Of a stretch of 64,000 nucleotides of DNA, positions 1-7,628 are shown piece after piece. The first letter of the stretch is position 1, and every line of letters begins with the position of its first letter. Source of the DNA: Kutzneria sp. CA-103260 (GTDB lineage Bacteria; Actinomycetota; Actinomycetes; Mycobacteriales; Pseudonocardiaceae); contig NZ_CP073318.1 in the NCBI RefSeq assembly GCF_018263855.1, positions 2,852,001 through 2,916,000 on the forward strand, read 5' to 3'. The position numbers were made by a program, and so were the translations under genes. The notes beneath the pieces were generated by a model. That model was not told the origin of the DNA and ran no database searches. It saw nothing but the letters and a program-made list of their open reading frames with translations.

Positions 1-114
1 CGTCGCTTGGATCGCCCGACGGAGGCGGCCACCGCGTACCGCCGCGCGCACGAACTCGCCGTCAGCCCGGCCGACCGGCGATTCCTCGCCGGTCGGCTGC
101 GCGAGCTCGGCTGA
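1..114 (+). CDS. RNA polymerase sigma factor, C-terminal fragment (partial)
   Basis: The open frame enters from the left edge and ends at TGA 112-114, leaving 37 residues ending in RRFLAGRLRELG. The pattern 'LDRPTEAATAYRRAHELAVSPADRRFLAGRL' type (short helical repeat then a run of Arg/Leu) is what I know from the C-terminal TPR-like domain of ECF-like sigma factors of the SigJ/DUF6596 sort. Only the tail is present, so promoter specificity and start cannot be judged. A general TPR protein is the main alternative. Confidence 0.55.
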   Translation, partial: RRLDRPTEAATAYRRAHELAVSPADRRFLAGRLRELG

Positions 115-118
115 CCGC

Positions 119-673
119 TCAGGCCTTGCGGCCGAGGAACGCCAGCAGACGCGTCTGCTCGTCGGCGTCGTCCGGCGGGGTCAGCTCCGGTCCGAAGAAC
201 CCCGGCCGGCGCATGATGTTCTGCCGTGACCAGTCGAACGACGCCGACACCAGCTCCGGATCGAGCGTCAGCCGGCCGATGTCCCAGCTGTGCACGGTGG
301 TGTCGGTGATCAGCAGGCGCACGATCGCGATCAGCGGCACCTCGCCCATGCCGGGGATCGGTGTCGGTCGGGTCAGGGCTTCCGCGGTGAGCACGTCCGT
401 CGCGTCGGCACGCGCCTCCCGCCATGCCGCCAGCGGATCGGCGTCGGCCAGCACCGCGGCGGGGTGCGGCGTCCCCGGGCCGCCAGGCTGGTCGTAGTCC
501 TCGCCGGTCGCCCACGCCCGCAGCTGGCGCTGCGCCCAGGTCACGTGCCCGGCGACATCCCGAACCGACCAGCCCGCGCAGGGCGACGGGGTGTCCCAGC
601 GGTCCGGCTCGACGTCGGCGACCGCCGCGTCGAACCCGTCCTGGGCCTGTCCGTACAGCTTCAACACGTCCAT
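119..673 (-). CDS. TIGR03086-type DinB/maleylpyruvate isomerase-like protein
   Basis: 184 residues starting MDVLKLYG. The N-terminal half has the 'PSPCAGWSVRDVAGHV' block, in which the His lies in the metal-binding four-helix DinB/mycothiol-dependent maleylpyruvate isomerase fold; a second His occurs in 'TTVHSWDIGR', completing the usual HxxxH-like metal site. Members are small cytosolic proteins thought to bind a divalent metal and use mycothiol; the actual substrate is unknown. The ATG at 673 is chosen because the family starts here and purine-rich AGAAAGG lies upstream; the frame stays open further upstream but over the divergent gene's promoter. It is transcribed divergently from the 2OG oxygenase at 782. 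Confidence 0.8.
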   Translation of the reverse strand: MDVLKLYGQAQDGFDAAVADVEPDRWDTPSPCAGWSVRDVAGHVTWAQRQLRAWATGEDYDQPGGPGTPHPAAVLADADPLAAWREARADATDVLTAEALTRPTPIPGMGEVPLIAIVRLLITDTTVHSWDIGRLTLDPELVSASFDWSRQNIMRRPGFFGPELTPPDDADEQTRLLAFLGRKA

Positions 674-781
674 CCTCGATGCCTTTCTGGAGACGACTGC
701 CCCAAGGACGAACGGCGGCCCACGAACTCGACAGCCGGTTTCCGCCAGCTTCGGCGGGGGCGCGGCGGGCAGGCTCGAAGC

Positions 782-1495
782 GTGACCAAGTACCTCAAGC
801 GGGTCGCCGGGGCCGACTGGGCCGCGGTGGCGGCCGAACTCGACGACTACGGCTGCGCGCTGCTGCCACAGCTGCTCACGCCGGCCGAGTGCGCCAAGAT
901 CGTCGCGTTGTGGGACCGCACGGAGCGCTTCCGGGCCACGGTGAACCTGCGGCGGCATCGGTTCGGCGACAACGGCGACTACCGGTACTTCGCGGAGGCG
1001 TTCCCCGAGGCCGTGCACGACCTGCGGCAGGCGCTGTATCCGCGGCTGCTGCCCATCGCCCGCGACTGGCACGCCCGGCTTGGACGGGAGGCGGAATGGC
1101 CGGAGACGTTGGACGAGTGGCTGAAGATATGCCATGCCGCCGGGCAGACCCGACCGACGCCCATCCTGCTGCGCTACGAGGTCGGCGGTTGGAACGCCCT
1201 GCACCGGGACCTGTACGGGGGCAAGGTGTTCCCGCTCCAGGTCGTGATCAATCTGAACGAGCCCGGCGTCGACCACACCGGCGGCGAGTTCCTGCTGGTG
1301 GAGCAGCGGCCCCGGGCCCAGTCGCGGGGGACCGTGACCCTCATTCCGCAGGGCCACGGCCTGGTCTTCACCACCCGTGACCGCCCGGTCCAAGGCGCGC
1401 GCGGCTGGTCCGCTTCGCCGGTGCGGCACGGGGTTTCGCCGGTCCGCGCCGGCCGGCGGCACACCCTCGGCTTGGTCTTCCACGACGCCACCTGA
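782..1495 (+). CDS. 2OG-Fe(II) oxygenase family protein
   Basis: 237 residues from GTG 782. The Fe(II)/2-oxoglutarate facial triad is visible: H141-x-D143 in 'ALHRDLYGG', distal H216 in 'PVRHGVSP', and an Arg (about R225) eight to ten residues on that would bind 2-oxoglutarate. The short length and 'PILLRYEVGGWNALHRD' core fit the small cytosolic oxygenase family PF09859, whose members are sometimes described as acting on damaged DNA; that function is not established for this protein. The N-terminal segment 'LDDYGCALLPQLLTPAEC' is a typical lid start. Divergent from the DinB-like gene, 108 bp apart; its 3' end faces the DsbA-like gene across a strong hairpin at 1517-1569. Confidence 0.8.
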   Translation: MTKYLKRVAGADWAAVAAELDDYGCALLPQLLTPAECAKIVALWDRTERFRATVNLRRHRFGDNGDYRYFAEAFPEAVHDLRQALYPRLLPIARDWHARLGREAEWPETLDEWLKICHAAGQTRPTPILLRYEVGGWNALHRDLYGGKVFPLQVVINLNEPGVDHTGGEFLLVEQRPRAQSRGTVTLIPQGHGLVFTTRDRPVQGARGWSASPVRHGVSPVRAGRRHTLGLVFHDAT

Positions 1496-1516
1496 CGCCA
1501 CTCACCCGCCGGGGAT

Positions 1517-1569
1517 GCCACGTGTGCTTCCCATTTGGCGCCTGGACGCAAGTGGGAAGCGCACGTGGC
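1517..1569. terminator. bidirectional hairpin between convergent genes
   Basis: Arms 1517-1533 (GCCACGTGTGCTTCCCA) and 1553-1569 (TGGGAAGCGCACGTGGC) pair over 17 bp with one mismatch around a 19-nt loop. It sits 20 bp after the 2OG oxygenase stop and 17 bp after the DsbA-like stop on the other strand, so it probably terminates both. There is no T-run, as is common in actinobacteria. A near copy of the right arm occurs alone at 14121-14137. Confidence 0.65.
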
Positions 1570-1585
1570 AACAGGGGAGGGGTGC

Positions 1586-2397
1586 TCAGCTGGCGGCGGC
1601 GAGGACCTTGTCCAGCCAGTTCGGGTCGGCCACGCTCACGGCCTTGCCGCCGGCGGCGATGGTCGGGGTGCCGAAGCCCTTGGAGCCGTCCTGGTTCTGC
1701 TGCCACAGGTTCTGGTCCTGCTCGGCGGTGGTGAGGTTCTGTTGGATCTGCTTGCCGTACGTGTTGTTCCGCACCAGGTCGTCGAACTGCGCGCCGGTGA
1801 CGCCGAGGCGGTGGGCCAGGTCGGACAGCTGGTCCTGGGTCCAGCCGGGCCCGCGCTCCTTGGGCTGCTTCTGGTACAGGCTCAGGTGGTAGTCCAGGAA
1901 CTTGTGTCGGGCGCGACGGTGGCGACGGCCAGCGCGGTGTTGGCCGAGATCATGGAGTAGCCGGGCGGCACCGAGCTGGCGTCGAGCAGGTTGAGCAGGT
2001 GGTAGCGGATCTTCAGGTCACCGGCGGCGAGGTGCTTCTCCAGCTGGGGGAAGTAGACCTGCTCGAACTGGCCGCAGATGGGGCAGAGGAAGTCCTCGTA
2101 CGCGTCGACGGTCGTCTTGGCCGTGTCCTTGCCGACGAGCACGGTCGCGGCGGCCTTGTCGACGGTGGTCGGATAGGTCGCGGACGCGTGGGCCGCCGGG
2201 ATCGCGCCCTGCGTGGCCTGGGCGTTGGCCTGAGCGGTGGTGTGCTGCTGGTAGAGCACCCCGCCGATCACGCCGCCGGCCAGCAGGACCACCACGATGA
2301 TGCCGATGATGATCCAGCGCCGGTCGTTGCCGGCGCTGCCCCGGGCCGACTTCATGGCCTTCTGGGCCTGCCGGCGCCTGTCGTCGGATGTCGCCAT
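1586..2397 (-). pseudogene. membrane-anchored DsbA-like thiol oxidoreductase, frameshifted
   Basis: Reading from ATG 2397 (RBS GAGGGAAGG just upstream) gives a basic cytoplasmic tail, a transmembrane segment at about residues 28-50 and a thioredoxin-fold domain with the CxxC active site 'FLCPIC' (C105, C108). After 'AVATVAPD' the frame runs into 'TSSWTTT' and stops at 1882, whereas the adjacent frame continues with 'KFLDYHLSLY' and a cis-Pro motif 'GFGTPTI' to the stop at 1586. The switch coincides with a doubled dinucleotide (gtgt, 1904-1907 on the plus strand): removing two bases restores an intact protein of about 269 residues, A-P-D-K-F. Either a recent inactivating mutation or a sequencing error. 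The intact protein would be an extracytoplasmic disulfide oxidase/isomerase of the DsbA/MdbA type. Confidence 0.85.
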
Positions 2398-2470
2398 CGT
2401 CACGCCTTCCCTCGGTGCCGTCCAGCCCGGCTGCGAGCCCCCATGCCGGCCCATAATGCCCGAAACGCCG

Positions 2471-3703
2471 TTAAGCGGTGGCGAACGCGTGCCAGGGCGT
2501 GACCGAGTCGATGTAGACGAGCGCGTCGAACGAGGCGGCCGGGTCGATGGGCTGCGACTGAGCACCGTTCATGATCTTTGTGGCGGCGCTGGCCGGGGCC
2601 GTGCGCAGGTCGGTGAGGTGCAGCGGGAGGCCGGCGGCGGCCAGCACGGCGTCGATGGTGTCGGGCTCCAAGGGGCCGACGTCCACCGTGTACAGCTCGG
2701 CATTGCCGGGCGGCCCGTCGGGCAGCATCCGGTGGGACTGAAGGGTGCCGCCGCCGAACGCGCTGCCGATGACCACCAGGTCGGGACCGAGGGAGGCGGC
2801 GAGGTGCCCGCCGAGCGTGGTCATCTTGTCGTTGATGATCGGCGGCGCCCACAGCGGCTCGCGCTGGATGTGGCCGTTGTGGGCCCCGATGATCACGCGG
2901 TCCTCGCGCTGGAGGATCCACTCCACGTTCTCGGCCATCGCGGCGTCCCGGATGTTGGCCGCGGGGTAGGTGCGGGTGGCGCCGTCGGCCATGGCGTTGA
3001 GGAAGCCGTCCATGTGCCGGGCGGTGGCGGCGCAGCGGATCCCGACGTCGGCCTGATCGTCAGCGCCGTAGACGATCCGCATGGCCTGCAGACGTTCGGC
3101 CAGCGCACTGACCCGGGCGGTGATCTCGTGCCGGTGGGCAGCGTCGAGCGCCATGTACGCCTGGAGGGCCGGGACGACCCAGAGCCGGCCGGACCGATCG
3201 GCCGGCAGGTAGTCGAACAGCGGCAGCAACTGGTCCCGGATCACCTTGGCGTAGGCCGGATCGACGTCGTCCAGCAGCGGCAGGCAGGCCTCGATCGCCG
3301 GCACCGTGGTGGCACTCGACCCCGGGACGTCCATGCCGTAGAAGTGAACCTGCCCGTTCAGTGACCGCATCCACTCCAGCTGGCCGCGTGCCTCCTCGCA
3401 GCGGCCGAACCGGTACGTGATGCCGTCGTGCAGCAGGGCGTCGAGGTCGCCGGGCCCGCCGCGCACCCAGTCGTCGACAGCCAGCCCCTCGGGGAAGCCG
3501 GACTCCAGCGCCACGGCGGTGAAACCCAGCTCCCGCACCAGGAACCGGGTTACACGGTGTCTGAGCTGGAAGAACTCGTGGACCTTGTGCGCACTCTCGC
3601 CGATGGCCACCACGCGGGCGTCGCCGACGATCTCGCGGAGCGGTTCGAGGTCGCTGAAGTCCTCGTCCTCGGGGTCGAGGGTGCGCAGCGGATAGATGCT
3701 CAT
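2471..3703 (-). CDS. erythromycin esterase family protein
   Basis: 410 residues, start ATG 3703. It shows the family's conserved elements: 'VVAIGESAH' (GESAH at 35-39, with the catalytic-type His), 'TAVALESGFPEG' (Glu at 67), and 'VIIGAHNGHIQ' near residue 275. Known Ere enzymes hydrolyse the macrolide lactone using a His and Glu-rich pocket; many relatives in soil actinomycetes have unknown esterase substrates, so macrolide inactivation is an inference. A start at 3703 is supported by a promoter on the minus strand (TTGACT at 3739-3734, 18-nt spacer, TACGGT at 3715-3710) that would put transcription start at or near the ATG, i.e. a leaderless mRNA. Both promoter boxes are covered by the doubled palindrome at 3706-3751, so it is likely repressed by an unlinked regulator. 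Confidence 0.85.
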   Translation of the reverse strand: MSIYPLRTLDPEDEDFSDLEPLREIVGDARVVAIGESAHKVHEFFQLRHRVTRFLVRELGFTAVALESGFPEGLAVDDWVRGGPGDLDALLHDGITYRFGRCEEARGQLEWMRSLNGQVHFYGMDVPGSSATTVPAIEACLPLLDDVDPAYAKVIRDQLLPLFDYLPADRSGRLWVVPALQAYMALDAAHRHEITARVSALAERLQAMRIVYGADDQADVGIRCAATARHMDGFLNAMADGATRTYPAANIRDAAMAENVEWILQREDRVIIGAHNGHIQREPLWAPPIINDKMTTLGGHLAASLGPDLVVIGSAFGGGTLQSHRMLPDGPPGNAELYTVDVGPLEPDTIDAVLAAAGLPLHLTDLRTAPASAATKIMNGAQSQPIDPAASFDALVYIDSVTPWHAFATA

Positions 3704-3705
3704 GC

Positions 3706-3751
3706 GTCAACCGTAGGTTGACCGAAGCGTGCTAGTCAACCGTAGGTTGAC
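3706..3751. promoter_or_regulatory. doubled 17-bp palindromic operator over the esterase promoter
   Basis: GTCAACCGTAGGTTGAC occurs at 3706-3722 and again, identical, at 3735-3751. Each copy has perfect 7-bp arms around GTA. The copies are 29 bp apart start to start (nearly three helical turns), and they cover the minus-strand -35 (3739-3734) and -10 (3715-3710) boxes of the esterase gene. This layout is typical of a dimeric repressor or MerR/TetR-type regulator; the regulator itself is not adjacent. Confidence 0.75.
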
Positions 3752-3754
3752 GTG

Positions 3755-4516
3755 TCACCCTTGGAGACGGGCCAGCACCCGGTCGAGGGCGTGTCGCACC
3801 AGGTCGGGCACGCCCTCGCGCCGCAGATCGGTCATGAGCTGCTCGTTGATCCCGCCCGGCGTCATGTGCTTCTCGGTCAGCTCGGCCAACGGGCCGGTGT
3901 GCTGCGACAGGGACTGGCCCAGCTGACCGAAGATGTGCGTGACGTAGGCGGTCGCGGCGTCGTGCTCGATGCCCTGGCCGGCCAGCCACTCCGCGATGGT
4001 CGTGAGGTAGTCGAGATGCGCGGCGAAGGTGGCCGTCGCCGCGCTGAACGCGTCCAGGGTCTTCTCTTCATTCGCGACGACGACGCCGCCGACCCGGTCG
4101 AACAGTTCACGGGCGACGGCGTTGTCCGGGCATATCGCCGTCAGGCTCTGGCCTTGTGCGGCCTGCGGCAGCGGGATCACCCGGACGACCTGACCAGCCG
4201 GTGCGGCCCAGTGCCGCAGTTGTTCCAGCCGCACACCGGCCAGCGCGCTCAACACCACGTGCCGTGGTTGAAACGACAGCTCGGCCAGGACGTCCTGGGC
4301 CATCGGCGGACGCACCGCAAGGACGATCACCGTCGCGCTGTCAAGGACGCCTTGGTTGCTCTCGCACACCCGCACGTTCGGAAACCGGCTGGCCAGCTCA
4401 CGCCCGACGTCGCGCCCACGCGGTGACAGAAGGACCGCCGGCGGATCGGCAACACCTGTGCTGAGGCCGGCCACGATAGCGGCCGTGATCTCACCCGTCC
4501 CCACGAACCCGTACAT
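3755..4516 (-). CDS. pyrroline-5-carboxylate reductase-like NAD(P)-binding protein
   Basis: 253 residues starting 'MYGFVGTGEITAAIVAGL', an N-terminal Rossmann motif (GxGxxx). 'VIVLAVRPPMAQDVLAEL', 'VVLSALAGV' and 'VVRVIPLPQAAQG' follow in the order seen in ProC, and the C-terminal helical dimerisation domain with 'HMTPGGINEQLM' matches the ProC signature 'TPGGxxxx'. P5C reductase catalyses the last step of proline synthesis, but the 'IPLPQ' in place of the usual 'MPNTP' and the divergence elsewhere suggest a related dehydrogenase/imine reductase rather than housekeeping ProC. Start ATG 4516 is where the Rossmann strand begins. Divergent from the GGT-like gene. Confidence 0.8.
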   Translation of the reverse strand: MYGFVGTGEITAAIVAGLSTGVADPPAVLLSPRGRDVGRELASRFPNVRVCESNQGVLDSATVIVLAVRPPMAQDVLAELSFQPRHVVLSALAGVRLEQLRHWAAPAGQVVRVIPLPQAAQGQSLTAICPDNAVARELFDRVGGVVVANEEKTLDAFSAATATFAAHLDYLTTIAEWLAGQGIEHDAATAYVTHIFGQLGQSLSQHTGPLAELTEKHMTPGGINEQLMTDLRREGVPDLVRHALDRVLARLQG

Positions 4517-4625
4517 GGCCCGGACACTACAGATGTCGCGGCCACGGGCGGACGAACGTGACGGCTGTCGGTCGCGCGGCCCGGGACCGGCCCGGCAGGA
4601 TCGGTGGCCGGGAAGGGAGAAACCG

Positions 4626-6341
4626 TTGAGCGACAACACCGTCGACCTGACCTCCGCCAGTTGGGGGCCGGGCGAGTTCGAGCAATTCACGGCGGCGCAG
4701 ACGCGTTCGCGCAGCAAGGCCGGCACGGCGACCGGGCGCAACGGCGCGGTGACCGTGGCCTACGGCGCCTACGCCGCGCGGGCCGGTCTGGAAGCGCTCA
4801 AGCAGGGCGGCAACGCCATCGACGCGGCGCTGACCACCGCGCTGACCCAGGTCGCCCTCAACGCCGGCGCGCCCATCAGCTACTTCGGCATCATGTCGTT
4901 GGTGTACTTGGACGCCAAGAGCGGCCGGGTGCACACGATGAACGCCGAGTGGAACACCGTGGCCGGCGAGACCGACCCGCTGTCCATCCCCGGCGGCATC
5001 ACGATGACCGGCGTCGACGGCGTGGCCGGCACGACGGTCAGCGGACGCACGGCGATGGTCGGCGGCTTCATGAAGGGCGTCGACGCCGCCCACGCCAGGT
5101 TCGGCCGACTGCCGTTCGAGTGCCTGTTCCAGCCGGCGATCGAGGCGGCGGAGCAGGGCACGCCGGTCAACGAGTCCGTGGACATGGCCTACCGCATGCG
5201 TGCCGCCGACCTGGCCCGGCTGCCGGCCACCCGCGAGGCGCTGCTGAAGCCGGACGGTTCGCCGTACCGGCTGGGGGAGACGCTGCGTCAACCCAAACTG
5301 GCCGAGACGCTCAAACGGATCGCGGCTGACGGCGTCGGCTACATGTACGGCGGGCCGTGGGGCGCGAAGCTCGTCGAGGCGGTCCAGGCCGACGGCGGCC
5401 ACATGACGCTCAAGGACCTCACCGACTACGAGGTCCACTGGGCTGACGCGCTCACCGCCGACATCGGCGGCTACGCCCTGGCCACGACGCCGTGGCCGAA
5501 CGCCGGCGGCGTGGCGATGATCGAGGCCCAGCATCTGGCGGCGGTCTCGGGTCTGCTCGACCAGCCACATTGGACGGTGTCGGGCGAGTCGCTGCGCAAG
5601 GCCCTGGACATCACCCGGCTGATAACGTTGTCGTACCTGCCGCAAGAGGCGACCGCGAAGCTGTTTCCGGGACTGGACTTCAGCCCCGAGGCCCGGGTCA
5701 CCCGGGAGCACGCCGAACAGCTGTGGGCCCGGATCCAGGACGGGGCGGCGCTGCCGTGGCAGCCGATCGCCCCGCGTCATTCCGACGACGTGGTCGCGGT
5801 CGACGCCGACGGCAACATCGCGGCCATCACGCACTCCATCAACTGTGTGCTGTGGGGCAAGACGGCGATCAACATCGACGGCATCTCCATCGGCGACCCG
5901 GCCGCGCACCAGCAACAGGTTCTCGCCTCCGTCCGCCCGGGCGACCGCCTGCCCGCGCCGACCGAGACCGGCGTGCTGCTGAAGGACGGTGTGCCGGTGC
6001 TCGGCTTCGCCTCGATGGGGGCGGGCCTGCACCAGCGAACGTTCCAAGGCCTGCTGAACTACATGCGCTTCGGTATGTCCATTGAGGACGCCGTGAACAC
6101 ACCCGACTTCTTCATGCCCACCTTCCATCCCGACGGCACCGCGACCGCCAACTTCGGGGCGGGGGAGTACGACCACGCAGTGTTGCACGCGTCGGGCGTG
6201 CCGTGGCACGAAGCCGCGTCCTCGGAGGAGGCCCGGTTCACCGGCGAGGGCCTGTGGGTGGCGATCGAGCGTGATCCGGCCACCGGCGTGCTGAACGCCG
6301 TGTCCCACAACCGGAACAACAGCGACGCGGTGGCTTTCTGA
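4626..6341 (+). CDS. gamma-glutamyltransferase family protein
   Basis: 571 residues from TTG 4626, preceded by GGGAAGGGAG with 8-nt spacing. Family features are clear: 'LKQGGNAIDAALTTALTQVALN', 'GRTAMVGGFMKGVDAAHARFG', 'VDADGNIAAITHSIN' and 'GASMGAGLHQRTFQGLLNYMRFGMSIEDAVNTPDFF'-type C-terminal block. In GGT the autoprocessing nucleophile is the first Thr of TTH before the 'VVDKDGN' strand; here the aligned segment is 'RHSDDVVAVDADGN', placing Ser386 at that position, as in some acylase-type relatives. No signal peptide, so probably cytosolic. TGATG overlap with the FAD oxidoreductase shows translational coupling; together with PucR this points to breakdown of a gamma-glutamyl or N-acyl compound. 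Confidence 0.85.
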   Translation: MSDNTVDLTSASWGPGEFEQFTAAQTRSRSKAGTATGRNGAVTVAYGAYAARAGLEALKQGGNAIDAALTTALTQVALNAGAPISYFGIMSLVYLDAKSGRVHTMNAEWNTVAGETDPLSIPGGITMTGVDGVAGTTVSGRTAMVGGFMKGVDAAHARFGRLPFECLFQPAIEAAEQGTPVNESVDMAYRMRAADLARLPATREALLKPDGSPYRLGETLRQPKLAETLKRIAADGVGYMYGGPWGAKLVEAVQADGGHMTLKDLTDYEVHWADALTADIGGYALATTPWPNAGGVAMIEAQHLAAVSGLLDQPHWTVSGESLRKALDITRLITLSYLPQEATAKLFPGLDFSPEARVTREHAEQLWARIQDGAALPWQPIAPRHSDDVVAVDADGNIAAITHSINCVLWGKTAINIDGISIGDPAAHQQQVLASVRPGDRLPAPTETGVLLKDGVPVLGFASMGAGLHQRTFQGLLNYMRFGMSIEDAVNTPDFFMPTFHPDGTATANFGAGEYDHAVLHASGVPWHEAASSEEARFTGEGLWVAIERDPATGVLNAVSHNRNNSDAVAF

Positions 6342-7615
6342 TGAGAGCCGTGGTGATCGGGGCCGGCGTGATCGGCTCCTCGATCGCGCTGGAACTGGCC
6401 CGGGCTGGTCGGGATGTCGTGGTGGTGGACCGTGCCGCCGGCGCCGGGCAGGGCTCCACGAGCGCGTCGAGCGCGGTGATCCGGTACAACTTCTCGACCC
6501 TGGCCGGTGTGGTCGCGTCCTGGGAGTCCCACTTCAGCTGGCGGGCCTGGTCCGATCATCTTGGACACGATGTCGGCGCCTTGGCCCGGTTCGAGCGCAG
6601 CGGCCTGGTCGTGCTGGACGTGGACGTCGCCCCACGGTCGACCTGGCTGCCGCTGTTCGACGAAGTCGGCGTGCCGTATGAGGAATGGGACGCTCACACA
6701 CTGGCCGAGCGGGTGCCGGGTCTCGACACCGGTCGGTACTGGCCGCCCAGGCGGGTCGACGACGACCGGTTCTGGGCCGACGCGACCGGCACGCTCGGCG
6801 CGATCTACACCCCGGACGCCGGCTACGTCACCGATCCCCAGTTGGCGGCCCGGAACCTCGCTGCGGCGGCCGCGGCGGAGGGTGCCGAGTTCCGATTTCG
6901 CACTGTGGTGGCATCGATCGAGCGTTCAGACCGGGTCGAGGCGGTCGTTCTCACCGACGGGACAAGGATTTCCGCCGACGTGGTGGTGAACGCGGCCGGA
7001 CCGTGGTCGGGGCGCGTCAACGAGATGGCCGGCGTCGGTGGGGACTTCACCATTGGCGTGCGGCCGATGCGGCAGGAGGTTTCGCACGTGCTGGCCCCCG
7101 AGGGCGGCATCGGGCCGGGCATCGCCGACATGGATCTCGGCACCTACTTCCGCGGCGAGGTCGGCGGTGGCCTGCTCATCGGCGGTACCGAGCCGGAGTG
7201 TGATCCCTTGCCGTGGCTGGACGATCCCGACGACGCCAACCCGAACCCGACGATGGCGGTGTTCGAGGCCCAGGTGACACGGGCCGCGCGGCGGCTGCCC
7301 GGGCTCGTCGTGCCCAACCGGGCCCGCGGCGTCGTCGGCGTGTACGACGTCGCCGACGACTGGACCCCGATCTACGACCGTACCGACCTGCCCGGCTTCT
7401 ACGTGGCCATCGGCACCAGCGGCAACCAGTTCAAGAACGCCCCGGTGGTCGGCCGGCTGATGGCGACACTGATCGACCGGGTCGAGGCCGGGGCCGACCA
7501 CGACGCGGACCCCGTCCGGCACCTCGGAGTCCACACTGGACAGTTGATCGACCTCGCGGCGTTCTCGCGGCGGCGACCCCACAACAAGGCCAGCTCCGGC
7601 ACGGTGTTCGGCTGA
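6341..7615 (+). CDS. FAD-dependent oxidoreductase (DAO family)
   Basis: 424 residues. Starts with the dinucleotide-binding motif 'VVIGAGVIGSSIALELARAG' followed by 'VVVVDRAAGAGQGSTSASSAVIRYNFST', the FAD contacts of the D-amino-acid/sarcosine/glycine oxidase family. C-terminal 'GVVGVYDVADDWTPIYDRTDLPGFYVAIGTSGNQFKNAPVVGRLMATLI' is the second FAD-binding region. Such enzymes oxidise secondary or primary amines to imines, passing electrons to oxygen or a carrier. Its ATG overlaps the GGT-like stop by one base, so it is the second gene of that operon. Candidates include an oxidase for a gamma-glutamylated amine (PuuB-like) or for N-methyl amino acids; the sequence alone does not decide. Confidence 0.88.
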   Translation: MRAVVIGAGVIGSSIALELARAGRDVVVVDRAAGAGQGSTSASSAVIRYNFSTLAGVVASWESHFSWRAWSDHLGHDVGALARFERSGLVVLDVDVAPRSTWLPLFDEVGVPYEEWDAHTLAERVPGLDTGRYWPPRRVDDDRFWADATGTLGAIYTPDAGYVTDPQLAARNLAAAAAAEGAEFRFRTVVASIERSDRVEAVVLTDGTRISADVVVNAAGPWSGRVNEMAGVGGDFTIGVRPMRQEVSHVLAPEGGIGPGIADMDLGTYFRGEVGGGLLIGGTEPECDPLPWLDDPDDANPNPTMAVFEAQVTRAARRLPGLVVPNRARGVVGVYDVADDWTPIYDRTDLPGFYVAIGTSGNQFKNAPVVGRLMATLIDRVEAGADHDADPVRHLGVHTGQLIDLAAFSRRRPHNKASSGTVFG

Positions 7616-7628
7616 TAGGGTGGGCGGC

